NCBI GenBank assembly: GCA_023399215.1
Contig: JAEWQJ010000010.1
Span: 1 to 64,000, forward strand
Origin: Methanobacteriota archaeon
GTDB lineage: Archaea; Halobacteriota; Methanosarcinia; Methanosarcinales; Methanosarcinaceae
Direction of reading: 5' to 3'
Length of the DNA: 64,000 bases
The position numbers were made by a program, and so were the translations under genes. Of the stretch, positions 9,050 through 19,200 are shown in pieces (position 1 is the first letter of the stretch; the number at the start of each line of letters is the position of its first letter). The notes beneath the pieces were generated by a model that was not told where the DNA came from, searched no databases, and was given only the letters and a program-made list of their open reading frames with translations.

Positions 9050-10327
9050 ATGAAAACATTTCCCGCTATCATTCTATCTATAATTCTACTTATGTTACTG
9101 TCACCAATAGCTGGAGCAGCAGACCAAAATGATATTAACCAGGAGCTTCAGCAGGGAGGTATAATTCACCTTCCTGCTGGAAATTATACTTTGACAGGCT
9201 CAATAATTCTTCAATCTAACACCATTCTGGAAGGTGAACCCGGAACTGTAATCACAATTCCGGATCACGCCGGATGGCCTGCATGGAAATCATTAATCTC
9301 AGGAAATGGTGTTCAAAATGTCACAATTCGAAATTTAAAAATTAATGCAAACAGTAATGGAAATTCCGAAACTCCGCATGGTGCAGGATATTATAACTGC
9401 ATCTATATGATCGATTGCGATAATGTACAGGTATATAACTGCACTTTTCACGATGGTCTGGGAGATGGCCTGAGAATTAAAAGAAGTAAAAACATTGAAT
9501 TTTATAATAATCTTGTTTACAGACTTGGACATGAAGGCTTCTTTGGCATTGAGAGTCAGTATATTGAATGTTTCAATAATCGAATAACTACAAGAACAAA
9601 CAGTGGACTCAGGATCTGGAACTCTGCAAATGTCAAGTTCCATGACAATATTATAGATGCACAATTGGATGCTGGTGGGGGTGATCCTGGCATCCAGATC
9701 GAAGATTCCAACGGCACTGTAAGTAATGTGGAGATTTATAATAATGTCCTTAATAGAACATGGGGAAAAGGTGTCTGGTTAGTTGCCTATGATGCAGGAG
9801 TTTCAAACACTCAGAAGGTTCTGATTCACCACAATTTGTTCTATAAAATAGGACAGAGTTATAATATTCCATCTACAGGAGGCATAGTCAATGATGGATT
9901 CCAGGGCACTCAGATTTATAACAATGTTTTTGATGGAGTGAAAAATAATGCCTTTAGAAATCAAGCTGGAGGGCAAGTTACAGTAATAAAAGATAATGTT
10001 TTTACAAATACAATTCAGCATACTGCAATTTCTCAGACGGGAACAGGGTATGCGATTGCTGATCTTGTAGGAGCAAACCTTTCTGTAACTAACAATTCTT
10101 TTTACAATAATGAAAACGGGGATGTATATCAAACAAGTTTTTCTAATGCAGATTTTAGAGATCCTAAAACTCATCAGACGTCTTCAGGTTGGACCTGGAC
10201 AGGCTCAACATGGACATGTAAGTTTGTAAAACCAATGGAATTGGGCTCTATTCCACTTACTACAACCATCAGGTTACGATTAATGGCAATAATATACAGA
10301 GTATATTATATTATAAACTATTTTTAA
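9050..10327 (+). CDS. secreted right-handed parallel beta-helix protein, probably frameshifted near its C-terminus
   Basis: A clear signal peptide (residues 1-23, ending IAGAA) leads into a pectate-lyase-like beta-helix: repeated Asn-rich coils such as NVTIRNLKINANSN, NVQVYNCTFHDG, NIEFYNNLVYRL and NVKFHDNIIDA over residues about 75-355. Surface adhesion or polysaccharide-related roles are typical; no catalytic triad is recognisable. The last 35 residues look non-native. At 10217-10229 the five bases TGTAA occur twice, 8 bases apart; removing 8 bases would restore a frame reading NGIGLYSTYYNHQVTING and ending at TAA 10339-10341. The annotated end at 10327 is thus probably the product of an 8-base duplication. 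A good ribosome-binding site (AGGAATC) precedes the ATG. Confidence 0.85.
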   Translation: MKTFPAIILSIILLMLLSPIAGAADQNDINQELQQGGIIHLPAGNYTLTGSIILQSNTILEGEPGTVITIPDHAGWPAWKSLISGNGVQNVTIRNLKINANSNGNSETPHGAGYYNCIYMIDCDNVQVYNCTFHDGLGDGLRIKRSKNIEFYNNLVYRLGHEGFFGIESQYIECFNNRITTRTNSGLRIWNSANVKFHDNIIDAQLDAGGGDPGIQIEDSNGTVSNVEIYNNVLNRTWGKGVWLVAYDAGVSNTQKVLIHHNLFYKIGQSYNIPSTGGIVNDGFQGTQIYNNVFDGVKNNAFRNQAGGQVTVIKDNVFTNTIQHTAISQTGTGYAIADLVGANLSVTNNSFYNNENGDVYQTSFSNADFRDPKTHQTSSGWTWTGSTWTCKFVKPMELGSIPLTTTIRLRLMAIIYRVYYIINYF

Positions 10328-10377
10328 ATTTTTTAAACTAAGCGTAATATAAAGTTGTGATATTACGGAATTTTTTG

Positions 10378-10441
10378 CACCACAACTATTTTAACCACAA
10401 ACGTTTTAGCCACAACCGTTTAAACTGCAACCGTTTTAACT
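10378..10441. repeat. short degenerate direct repeats after the beta-helix gene
   Basis: Four imperfect copies of a roughly 15-base unit (variants of AACCACAACCGTTTTA) sit between the beta-helix gene and the convergent GNAT gene. They are slippage-like and of unknown role. Confidence 0.6.
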
Positions 10442-10480
10442 TTGAGTTCAGTTAATTTTCTATCAAATATTAAGTAAATG

Positions 10481-11119
10481 TTACTTTAGGTATGATCTGA
10501 TTGCAATTGAGAATATTTCCTGGGAAGGATTGTATCCTTTTTCTTTATGTTCAAATCTTTTGTCATATTTTTCTGCATAAATTTCATTAATTTCCAATAC
10601 CGGACTATATTTATACTTCCAGTTATGCCCTTTAACAACTCCCTCTTTTAATTCTAGAGCAAGCATGCCGTAAGGATATTCACCAGTCATGTCACTAATA
10701 TTGAAATCTTTGCTGCTTTTAAAACCGTGCTTGCAATAGTTATGGGGGTCGCCGAATATAACAATTACATTTACTCCATCGTTTTTAGCAATATCAATTG
10801 TGTGGTGAATTAATGCACTGCCTACACCTTTCCGCTGATATTCTGGTAATACACTTATGGGGCCAAAACTTGCAATTTCTATCTTAACTCCATCTTCCGA
10901 ATACAACCAGGCTTTGGTGTACATAATATTGCCAATTATTTCACCATTATATTCTGCAACAAAATCAAGTTTCTTAATAAAATCTGGATGATCTCTCATG
11001 ATATGTACTAAATAATGTTCATTACAACCAGGTACATAGAGATTCCAAAATGCTTCTCTCGTTAAGTTTTCTACTTGATTAAAGTCCTCTACTTTTTCAT
11101 TGCGAATTATAATATCCAT
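10481..11119 (-). CDS. GNAT family N-acetyltransferase
   Basis: The 212-residue protein has the GNAT fold order: N-terminal IIIRNEKVEDFNQVENLTREAFW, then a beta-4 strand and the acetyl-CoA pyrophosphate loop in ISVLPEYQRKGVGSALIHHTID (Q/R-x-x-G-x-G/A), then VIVIFGDPHNYCKHGFKSS. It resembles YhbS-type predicted acetyltransferases. The acceptor substrate is unknown. AAGGAA sits about 8 bases before the ATG. It is a single gene convergent with the beta-helix gene. Confidence 0.9.
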   Translation of the reverse strand: MDIIIRNEKVEDFNQVENLTREAFWNLYVPGCNEHYLVHIMRDHPDFIKKLDFVAEYNGEIIGNIMYTKAWLYSEDGVKIEIASFGPISVLPEYQRKGVGSALIHHTIDIAKNDGVNVIVIFGDPHNYCKHGFKSSKDFNISDMTGEYPYGMLALELKEGVVKGHNWKYKYSPVLEINEIYAEKYDKRFEHKEKGYNPSQEIFSIAIRSYLK

Positions 11120-11404
11120 GATAAATTCCTTTTTATTGTTTTATTCGGTATAAACATCTGATTAATATTAATTATACAGCAATTCAATGATATTAAATAT
11201 TGGCATGTCGGGCTTTATATCGTTGAATACAGTAGTTTCCCGTAAAAGTATTTGATTTTGGATGGAATCGCTTAAATTGTGGAAAGAACTACAGAAATAC
11301 TTATTAGAGCTTCCATGACATCAGCTGCGAGAAAGGACAGCAATGTTTTACGTGAAACTTTTACGTGAAACTGTTGTTATTTCTCTATTATTGCTTTTAG
11401 CTTT

Positions 11405-12397
11405 TCAGTTTTTGGGCTTGAGATCATATAGATAAATATCTCTTACATCCGGAGATTCCGAATTTCGACCATCTGCATATACAATTTTGTCGCCATAAAT
11501 AGATGGATTAGATGCACAGGTGCTGGTTGTTATGCGGGTTGTTTTGGCAGTAGACATCTCATACATGTAGATATCCCCGACGCCAAAAGAGTGAGGACGA
11601 TTTAATGTATATACTATCCGTTTGCCATATATTGCAGGATCAGTTGCATTTCCACTATTGGTAACCTGAGTTACTTTATGGGCAGTAATATCATACATAT
11701 GCAGATTGCCTAATTCTATCCATACTACGACATTTCCGTAGATATCGAGTCCCTGGGACTCGTAGCCTGAACTATTCGTAGTTGTTATTGTACTCGTTTG
11801 GTGAGTACAGATGTCATACATGCAGATATCATAACCACCGCTGTTGTTAGCTTGAGACCATACAACTGTCTTATCGTATATAGCAGGATAGCCGTTAACA
11901 GTGACTATTTTAGTTTCATTGTTAGTATTGAGATTATACAGATAAATTCCGTCATTTTGGTGATCTATTCCGTCATTTTGGTGATCTTGACCAGAATAAT
12001 AGTTGCTATCAGTATATACTATATAATTGCCGTAAATATCAGGGGCACGCCGTTCAGATGCTATCTTAGTTTTATTGCCTGTAGAAACGTCGTACATATA
12101 AACAGAATCAGCCTTAACATCGGCATCAGTCCATACAACCTTATTTCCATGTGTATAAGTTCGGCTTTCTGCAGCACGACCACCCTTAATATCTGTTCGT
12201 TTTCTTGTAGTCAGGTCATAGGCATGTACACCATTCCCAGCACTCTCCGTCCAAAAAACGTGGTTATCATAGAACGATATTCCAGATGTTAATAGTTCAT
12301 CTTGAGTGAGTTGAGTTTCTGTTCCAGCCGATGCAACTGTTACTAATGCAACGAAAAGAAAGAAAATTAAAAATGCTGAGATAACTCTATTTTTCAT
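11405..12397 (-). CDS. secreted seven-bladed beta-propeller (TolB-like repeat) protein
   Basis: From the ATG at 12397 the product is 330 residues with a signal peptide ending VTVASAG. Seven repeats follow, each with a core like IYGNYIVYTD or IYGKRIVYTL and a later LYDLNT-type strand, which fits a seven-bladed propeller. Methanosarcina has many such surface proteins; ligand binding or adhesion is the usual guess. I preferred ATG 12397 over an in-frame start at 12433 because GGTGAGG precedes it at good spacing. A perfect 21-base tandem duplication (11946-11966, 11967-11987) adds an extra DHQNDGI inside the third repeat. Confidence 0.85.
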   Translation of the reverse strand: MKNRVISAFLIFFLFVALVTVASAGTETQLTQDELLTSGISFYDNHVFWTESAGNGVHAYDLTTRKRTDIKGGRAAESRTYTHGNKVVWTDADVKADSVYMYDVSTGNKTKIASERRAPDIYGNYIVYTDSNYYSGQDHQNDGIDHQNDGIYLYNLNTNNETKIVTVNGYPAIYDKTVVWSQANNSGGYDICMYDICTHQTSTITTTNSSGYESQGLDIYGNVVVWIELGNLHMYDITAHKVTQVTNSGNATDPAIYGKRIVYTLNRPHSFGVGDIYMYEMSTAKTTRITTSTCASNPSIYGDKIVYADGRNSESPDVRDIYLYDLKPKN

Positions 12398-12607
12398 ATT
12401 TTCCTCACCTGATAAACTATTACCTCCGCACACAGAATAATCCTGTAGAAAATAAGATTAGGAGCTAACAGGGAGCAGGCCAGAGAAATGCAGTAATATT
12501 TCTAAAACTACTTGGGTGAGCTTCTCACAATCAAATACAGGAAACTAGAATAAGCCGTCCTTTACTCTCAAGTTAAGCTAGGATTTACTCACGGATACTT
12601 TGAAATC

Positions 12608-13105
12608 TTAGACGGCTTTTTCCTTTTTACATGCATGTTCTTTCGTGTTCGGTTTCCATTTTTTTAACATTTCATCTCTTACGTATTTTACTGCAAACGT
12701 CAATACAATTAAGTATATCGTAAAGAATCTGTTGGATTCTGGGACTGAATTATAAAGAATTGACAGCATGAAAGCAAGGAGTCCTAATGTAAACAACTTA
12801 ATTAATTTACTTATCCATTTTGACGGATCATTAGAATAAGCACGTTTTATTTTGTAGTGTATCCACGTTCCTAGAAGAATAGACAACGCAAAGGAAAATA
12901 TAGCCAGAAACAATAATGTTTTTACTAATGAGCCATCGTTAAGTGATGAACCGTCTTCATATTCGTTAAAATTGATTGTTTGGATTGCATATACTGCGAG
13001 CCATAGTAGTAACGCAGAGAACACGATAATTTGGATTATTGTATCTGTTATAGAACATGAAGTTGGTTCTATTTTATTATAAGTCTGAAGACTTTCAGTG
13101 TCCAA
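12608..13105 (-). CDS. four-TM membrane protein of unknown function, copy A of a tandem duplication
   Basis: The 165-residue product has four hydrophobic segments (about 24-45, 62-84, 105-122, 128-145), a conserved loop YKIKRAYSNDPS, and a charged tail ending ACKKEKAV. It is paralogous to the gene at 13392: both share YNKIEPxS, YAIQTINFNEYE and IYLIVLT. The frame starts with TTG after AGGTGATTGA, and copy B has the same arrangement. The 3' flanks are also alike (12540-12600 versus 13355-13415), so a segment of about 830 bases was duplicated. No known family was recognised. Confidence 0.7.
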   Translation of the reverse strand: MDTESLQTYNKIEPTSCSITDTIIQIIVFSALLLWLAVYAIQTINFNEYEDGSSLNDGSLVKTLLFLAIFSFALSILLGTWIHYKIKRAYSNDPSKWISKLIKLFTLGLLAFMLSILYNSVPESNRFFTIYLIVLTFAVKYVRDEMLKKWKPNTKEHACKKEKAV

Positions 13106-13391
13106 TCAATCACCTATCTCAAAACTTAACGATTAACCTTAGGCACTTCCTCCTAAATTTATCTTGTTATATTAAATCAATTTTTACAAAGATTATCTGA
13201 ACTCGATTATTCCATATATAATAGGAGTGTAATCGTTTTCATTGATTGCCGTCAGGTTAAATATCTAAAACGCAAGAAAATAAGTCCAAAAGTGAAGCGT
13301 TTCTGAACTGAAATAGATTATGTGATGCTTCTTATAATCAAATACAGGGGCTTGGAATAAGTCTTCCTTTACTCTCAAGTTAAGCCAGGAT

Positions 13392-13829
13392 TTACTCCGG
13401 ATTTTTTGAAATCTTTTCCATTACGTGTTTTCCAACATACGTCAATACAATTAAGTATATACCAAAGAATTGGTCGGATTCGGGGAAAAATATCTGTGGA
13501 ATTGACATCATAAGAACAAAGATCCCGAATGCAAGCCACTTAAATGCGTTCATTATTCCTGTTGATGGATCATTGGAATAAGCGCGCTTTATTTTATATT
13601 TTGTCCACATTCCGAGAAGGATAGACCCTGTAAAGCAAAATGCAGCTAGAAACAATATTACTTTTATTAATGAACCGCTTTCGTATTCGTTAAAATTGAT
13701 TGTTTGGATCGCGTATACTACGAACCATAGTAATAATGCAGCGAACCCAATAATTTGGATCATTCTGTCTTTTATAAAATATGAAGATGGTTCAATTTTA
13801 TTATAAGTTCGAAGATTTTCAGTACCCAA
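13392..13829 (-). CDS. four-TM membrane protein of unknown function, copy B of a tandem duplication
   Basis: The 145-residue paralogue of the protein at 12608 has the same four TM segments and the same YKIKRAYSNDPS loop between TM2 and TM3. It lacks the SSLNDG insertion and the basic C-terminal tail of copy A. The start is TTG behind AGGTGATTGA, conserved with copy A, which supports TTG as the true start. The two genes point the same way with a 286-base gap. The divergence suggests an old duplication with both copies kept. Function is unknown. Confidence 0.7.
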   Translation of the reverse strand: MGTENLRTYNKIEPSSYFIKDRMIQIIGFAALLLWFVVYAIQTINFNEYESGSLIKVILFLAAFCFTGSILLGMWTKYKIKRAYSNDPSTGIMNAFKWLAFGIFVLMMSIPQIFFPESDQFFGIYLIVLTYVGKHVMEKISKNPE

Positions 13830-14004
13830 TCAATCACCTTTCTCAACACTTGGCGATTTTAGCGATTAACCTTAAGAACGTCTTTCTAAATTTATCTTTC
13901 TATTTTAACCAATTTTTACTGAAGCTTAAAAGCGTTGATTTCCCTGGTAGACACAAGACAGATCCATTCATTTCTCCTCTGATTTATGTGCATAAGCCAA
14001 TGCT

Positions 14005-14607
14005 TTACACAATTTTGATTCCCAGAATCCGCGCAAGTTCTATTGCTTGCTCTGCATTGACTATAGCCCCTCTGAGTTCCTTGCATGTATCGGATACTGT
14101 AATCCCGTCAATGATACAATCCGTTAAATCAATGTCTTTGAGTAAGGCTTTAAAGAAATCTGCTCCTGTGAAATTAACCGCTTTCAGCTTGGGCTTCTTT
14201 AGCCGAATCTCAGATAAGAAGGCTTCCGTGAAATTGCAGTCACCAATGGTGCAGTTCTCCAGTACAGAACTTGAAAAATCTGCATATCGAAAGGAATCGT
14301 CTGTTAAAGAGGTTTCTTTCATGCAGCTCTTGCTGAAGTTACCGCCATCGCCCTTGCATTTTAACATTTTAGATCTTTTCCAGTAGCTGTCTATAAATCT
14401 GCAATTCGCAAAATTGCAGTTATCAAATACCGAATTGTAAAAGAGGGCTTTTGAAAAATCACAATTGTTGAACTGGCATTGTATAAACTGTACCGATTCA
14501 AATTCTATCCTTGCGATATCAACGTCCGAAAGCGTCTCGTCTTCAAAGAGCATATTTTCTATATAATTGTCATCAGATTTTGCGGCTATAATTCTGCTTT
14601 CCAACAT
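14005..14607 (-). CDS. pentapeptide-repeat protein
   Basis: The product (200 residues from ATG 14607) is built of pentapeptide repeats A/C/S-(D/N)-F-x-x: CQFNNCDFSKALFYNSVF, CNFANCRF, ADFSSSVL, CNFTEAFL, VNFTGADFFKALL. Such proteins fold as a right-handed quadrilateral helix; some (Qnr, MfpA) mimic DNA and protect gyrase, most are uncharacterised. The C-terminal helix CKELRGAIVNAEQAIELARILGIKIV is the usual cap. I chose ATG 14607 because GGAGACGG lies in front; an in-frame TTG at 14637 has no visible ribosome-binding site. DNA gyrase genes are far away at 62 kb, so a gyrase link is not implied. Confidence 0.85.
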   Translation of the reverse strand: MLESRIIAAKSDDNYIENMLFEDETLSDVDIARIEFESVQFIQCQFNNCDFSKALFYNSVFDNCNFANCRFIDSYWKRSKMLKCKGDGGNFSKSCMKETSLTDDSFRYADFSSSVLENCTIGDCNFTEAFLSEIRLKKPKLKAVNFTGADFFKALLKDIDLTDCIIDGITVSDTCKELRGAIVNAEQAIELARILGIKIV

Positions 14608-14827
14608 GCTTCCGTCTCCATATATTGATGTTTCCAAATGATTATACTATAAGAGTTAGGAATAGAATACCCTAAATAATATTAACAAATTCAACTGGTA
14701 AGATAGTAGTTTCTGATGTCACATTTCAATTATTTATATAACACGCAGATAAATAGAAATTTTATGGTTTCCCGATCGAAGTCACAATGTCAAAAATTAA
14801 TATTTGAGAAATGGAGGAAACTCTCAG

Positions 14828-15469
14828 ATGAGAGAAGAAGAAAAGATATTTTCGGGTAAAATGTTTGATTCGCGCAAAAAAGAACTGAGAGATATCAAGC
14901 ATAAGGCACACACTTCATGTCAAAGATACAATGCAATGGACGAATATGATCCCGAACGTCTGCCAATTATCAAGGAATTCATTGGCGGCATCGGCAAGAA
15001 ATATTATTTTCAGGGACCTATCCAGTTTAATTACGGCTGTCACACCTTTATTGGAGAAAACTTTGTTGCGAATTTCAATCTTATGGTGATGGATGACGCA
15101 CGTATTTATATTGGCGACAATGTATGTTTCGGGCCAAATGTTTCGTTAATGGCTACTTCTCATCCTCTGATTGCCCAGGAACGTATGGGAACAGATGAAA
15201 ACGGGAACACGATAATGGCCGAATACGCCGAAGAAATCCATATCGGCAACAACGTGTGGATCGCATGTAATGTGGTTGTATTGGGCGGCGTACATATAGG
15301 AAACAATGTGGTAATCGGTGCCGGCAGCGTCGTAACAAAAGATATTCCGGATAACCATCTTGCTTTTGGCAACCCTTGCCGTCCAGTTCGTCCAATCACC
15401 GAAGCCGACAGTAAAAAGCATTTGATTTTAGAAGAAGATCTCAAGCATTTCGGATATAACATTAAATAA
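14828..15469 (+). CDS. maltose/galactoside O-acetyltransferase family (hexapeptide) protein
   Basis: The 213-residue protein has the N-terminal Mac domain (FDSRKKELRDIKHKAHTSCQRYN), then left-handed beta-helix hexapeptide repeats, the catalytic His in TSHPL, and the late motif IGAGSVVTKDIPDNHLAFGNPCRPVR. It transfers acetyl from acetyl-CoA to a sugar hydroxyl; maltose, galactoside and nodulation-type substrates cannot be separated by sequence. GGAGGAAAC precedes the ATG at 14828. The even GC-rich codon use in the second half differs from the AT-rich surroundings and resembles bacterial homologues, suggesting lateral acquisition (inference). A hairpin follows at 15500. Confidence 0.9.
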   Translation: MREEEKIFSGKMFDSRKKELRDIKHKAHTSCQRYNAMDEYDPERLPIIKEFIGGIGKKYYFQGPIQFNYGCHTFIGENFVANFNLMVMDDARIYIGDNVCFGPNVSLMATSHPLIAQERMGTDENGNTIMAEYAEEIHIGNNVWIACNVVVLGGVHIGNNVVIGAGSVVTKDIPDNHLAFGNPCRPVRPITEADSKKHLILEEDLKHFGYNIK

Positions 15470-15499
15470 TTAAGGTCAAATTCAGGTCAAATTAAAGTC

Positions 15500-15525
15500 A
15501 AATTCAGGTCAACATACCTGAATTT
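15500..15525. terminator. perfect 10-bp stem-loop after the O-acetyltransferase gene
   Basis: AAATTCAGGT and ACCTGAATTT are perfect complements separated by CAACAT, about 30 bases past the stop. Direct repeats of GGTCAAATT lie just before it (15473-15508). It could be a terminator or an mRNA 3'-end stabiliser. Archaeal intrinsic termination depends mainly on T-runs, which are not strong here. Confidence 0.45.
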
Positions 15526-15659
15526 CAGAAAAACAGAAAAGAAACGAGCAGCGTTAGACATTAAACTAGACGAGTCCGGTATTAATAAACATTGCTTGGT
15601 TTTTATAATGCTACTATTATTATCGAAATACTCAAATATTTAAATTCACATTTTTCTTT

Positions 15660-16055
15660 ATGCTGTTAATAAACACAAAAATAGGGCCAAGTAAGATAAA
15701 CGGTATTGGTCTTTTCGCTAATCAATTTATTCCAAAAGGAACTGTAATATGGAAATTTCATTCTGGATTTGATATCAAAATTGATAAAAATGAACTTGCT
15801 AAACTGCCGGAGATAACGAAAGACTGTTTTTTGAAATACGCATATCTTAATCCAGATACAGATAAATACATTCTATGTCTTGATGATGCTCGTTATTTTA
15901 ATCACTCCGATGATCCTAATTGCATAGATGAATCTCCCATAGAAGAGAACGAAGGAATAACTTTCGCTGCAAGAGATATACAACAGGGCGAAGAGCTTAC
16001 TTCTGACTATAGAAAATATGATGCCGATTATGACTACAAAATGAGCATCCCTTGA
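15660..16055 (+). CDS. SET domain protein (predicted lysine methyltransferase)
   Basis: The 131-residue protein is little more than a SET domain: GIGLFANQFIPKGTVIWKF at the start, RYFNHSDDPNC carrying the conserved NHS, and a late GEELTSDYRKYD with the catalytic-region Tyr. It lacks the post-SET Cys cluster. Small stand-alone SET proteins in archaea methylate chromatin or DNA-associated proteins in the few studied cases. The target here is unknown. There is no clear ribosome-binding site, so the mRNA may be leaderless. The gene is convergent with the CobN-like gene. Confidence 0.85.
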   Translation: MLLINTKIGPSKINGIGLFANQFIPKGTVIWKFHSGFDIKIDKNELAKLPEITKDCFLKYAYLNPDTDKYILCLDDARYFNHSDDPNCIDESPIEENEGITFAARDIQQGEELTSDYRKYDADYDYKMSIP

Positions 16056-16208
16056 TTTTGAATTTGATGACCGAGTAGCGTGCTAATCTGTCTATAAAAT
16101 CAAAGTCAAATTTTTGAGTACTGTAATATAAAAGAAAAAAGCATTAAAAGAAAGCTCTCTTCTTTCAATACTCTTTCAATACTCTTTCAATATTTTTTCA
16201 ATAAATTT

Positions 16209-19200
16209 TTACATTTTCTTTTTATAGAACCCAAAATAGATTCCACCAATGGCTGCTACCACGAAGATAATTCCAAAAATATCGGAACCCGAGAATGAGA
16301 AACCGTTATTATCTGGTTCGTCTGTGGAATCTTTCTTCATCTCATAGCCTTCAACATAATCCGAATCAGCAGATGATTTCGAGACCTCAGGTGCAGGTTC
16401 GGGAGAATCGACCCCATATCCTGCATCGCTCTCTACAACAGTCTGATTGCTGTTCTCTGCACTCCGAATTACAGGCGTCGAACTTCCTTTATTACCACCA
16501 CTGCTGTGTTTTTCACCACTGCTGCTTTGTTCTTCAGTCTCTTCTTGTTCAAGGGATTCCTGCGTAGCATTTTCTATTGCTTCGCTAAAACCCGGGACCG
16601 AGACCATCCCTGATACGTAGCTGTTGAGAAGGGGGTTTCCGCAGGTATGGTGGCAGCAGGTAACTCCATCCTCAACCACTGATTCTTCATATTCCGTAGC
16701 AAGGCTTTCGAGAACATCATCCGAGGCATCCCAGTTACCTTTGCGTGCGGTCTCCAGCATCCGGGCTGTCATGGACTGATAAGCATAAGGATTATTTTGC
16801 TTAATCCAGTCGCTGAGTTCCTGGTCCGCCACGTACGTCTTATACACCTGATTCCACATGTCATCACTGATCAAATCCGGGTTCGTAGCTTCCCAGCCCC
16901 AGAGGTTCTCAACGAAATCCGACATTTCCCTGGCTCCTGCATAACCACTTCCCTGCATACCTTCAATCCACTTTGAATTGAAATATCTGGAGTACGTTTC
17001 CCTCGTAAGAAACTTTTCCAGGGTTTCGGTTTTCTCGTCCCCGTTTGTCAGCATGTTCGTGATATATGAATCAGGGTACTCTCCTCCTGAAACGGAACTG
17101 ATCGCAAGATTCAAACCTCCAAGGTACTGGAAGAAATCATCATTGTCCAGAGTCCCGTAGAGGTTCGTGCTCCGGCTGTGCACTGTAGCTTCAACCCCTT
17201 CAAGGTTCTTTTCAAAAAGATCCTTCAGGTCTTCGCCCCATACGTCTTCTCCGTAGGCGTTGCACATCTTGTTGATGTAAAGCTCTGCAAGCTCGTCGTT
17301 GCTTTCCCAGGTATCACTTGAAGAGATCGCATTGGGAAGGCCTGTGCCGTAGGCGCCGTCCGAAGACCCGAAAATCCTGAGCAGGGCAAGGTCTAGAGCT
17401 TCACTTTCATTAAGGGAACCTTCACTCGTCAAAGAAGATTTCAGAGCATCTGCATTTTCCCGGACATAATTAGGAGAGTCTTCCTGGGCATAAGCCAGTT
17501 TTACGGCCTTGTCCAGCAGGCGAACTTTGTCAGGGTACATGTCTCTGTAGAGTCCGGAGATCTGCATTACCACGTCAATTCTTGGCCTTCCCAGCGTTTC
17601 CATGGGAATAGCTTCCACGTCAACTACTCTGCCGCTGTTCCATACAGGCTTGACCCCGAGCAGGTAGAGGATCTCTGATTCCATAACCCCTTCATGCCTT
17701 GTGGTTTCCCCTGCCCAGAGTATGTAAGCCACCTTTTTAGGATATGTCCCGTGCTCGGCAACATAAGCTTCAAGCATCTGATCAGCCATCTCCTGCCCTA
17801 AAGTCCAGACAGCTTCTGTTGGCACTATCCGCTGGTCAAACGCATAGAAGTTTCTTCCAGACGGCAGAGTTTCCGGATTTCTAACAGGGTCTCCTCCCAG
17901 GTTTCCAGGAATGAACTTGCCGTCCAGGGCATTAAGGACCTGATCAATTTCCTCTTTCCCAAGAGCCAGGTTTGCAGCATATTCTTCCGCATCGGAAAGG
18001 AAGGTACTGACGGTTTCATTGCTTTTTCCAAGCACCTGCTTCTGAGCGGCTGTGGAATTGACTCCCTGGTTAAGGACAAGGTCAAGCAGATAAAGCTGGG
18101 ACCCTTCGGTTTTATTGAATTCATTAACCGAGTCTGCAAAGTCAGTTCCGAGCATTGAATTTACCATGCCCACAAGCTGCTCTCCTTTCGGGCTTGTACC
18201 CAGGACATGCAGTCCGTAAGGCATGGACTGGTTCTTATACTCGTCCAGAAGATCTTCAAGTCCTTCCAGGAAAGTTGTATTAAAGTAAGTCTCGTTATTT
18301 TCTGCCTCTGTCATGTTAAGTTCTTTATCCAGGGAAAGAGACTGAGTCAGGTTTAATACTTCAGACCTGTGAGCCGCTTTAAGAGAGGCATCTGCCTCTG
18401 CCTGTTCATAGTTCTGGATAGCTTCGCTCAGGTTTGAATAATTCCCATAGCTTCCTGCTGAAAGAATCGGGGGTACAAGGTGATCAACAATGACTGCTCC
18501 TCCCCTGCGCTTTGCCTCATTGCCTTCTCCTAGCCCGTCCATAACGTAAGGATAAATCACAGGCTTATCACCTATCATCAAGGAAGGCCAGTCGTACCGA
18601 GAAAGCCCGAACTCCTTTCCAGGAAGCCATTCCTGAGTCCCATGCCTGCCGAAGTGAACAAGGGCATCACTGTCGAATCCTCCTTCTTCCTCGGAATGCT
18701 GGAGCCAGAGATAGAAAGCAATGTACTGGTGGTGAGGAGGTAAATCCTTGTCATGATAGAGAGCCTCGTTATCATCAAGCCAGCCTCTTGAAGGTTGTGG
18801 AGCCAGAATCACGTTCTTCCCTACCTCGATTCTGGGAATCACAAGATATTTTCCAGTCTCGTTTTCCCAGACCATAATCTTTCCAGGTGCAGGACCCCAC
18901 TGGTCAATGACCTCTTGCTGCCTTTCTTCAGGGAGTTCTGAGAACCATTTCTCATAGGTACTTTCTGGGAGAAGAACGACTTTGCCGGTCTCAACCATTT
19001 TCTGGAGTTCTCCAGGTGCCCAGGTCCCTATGTTTATACCCTGGGTAAGCATCAAATTCAGGAGTTCAGTTTCGTTTAAGGTCTGGTTTTCATTCAGGGC
19101 ATATCCGTCTTTAGCCATAGCGCCAAGAAGGTTGGACAAACTTGGGATGACATCGAGATAAGAAGCCCCTATGTTATCCTTCCCTCCTCCGTGATTATAA

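Noticed and set aside
13781..14386. 201-codon plus-strand ORF
   Set aside because: It lies antisense to the pentapeptide-repeat gene and the start of copy B, and its product has no recognisable domain.
14005..14607. Qnr-type gyrase protector linked to the gyrase genes in the window
   Set aside because: Pentapeptide repeats alone do not imply gyrase binding, and the genes are nearly 48 kb apart.
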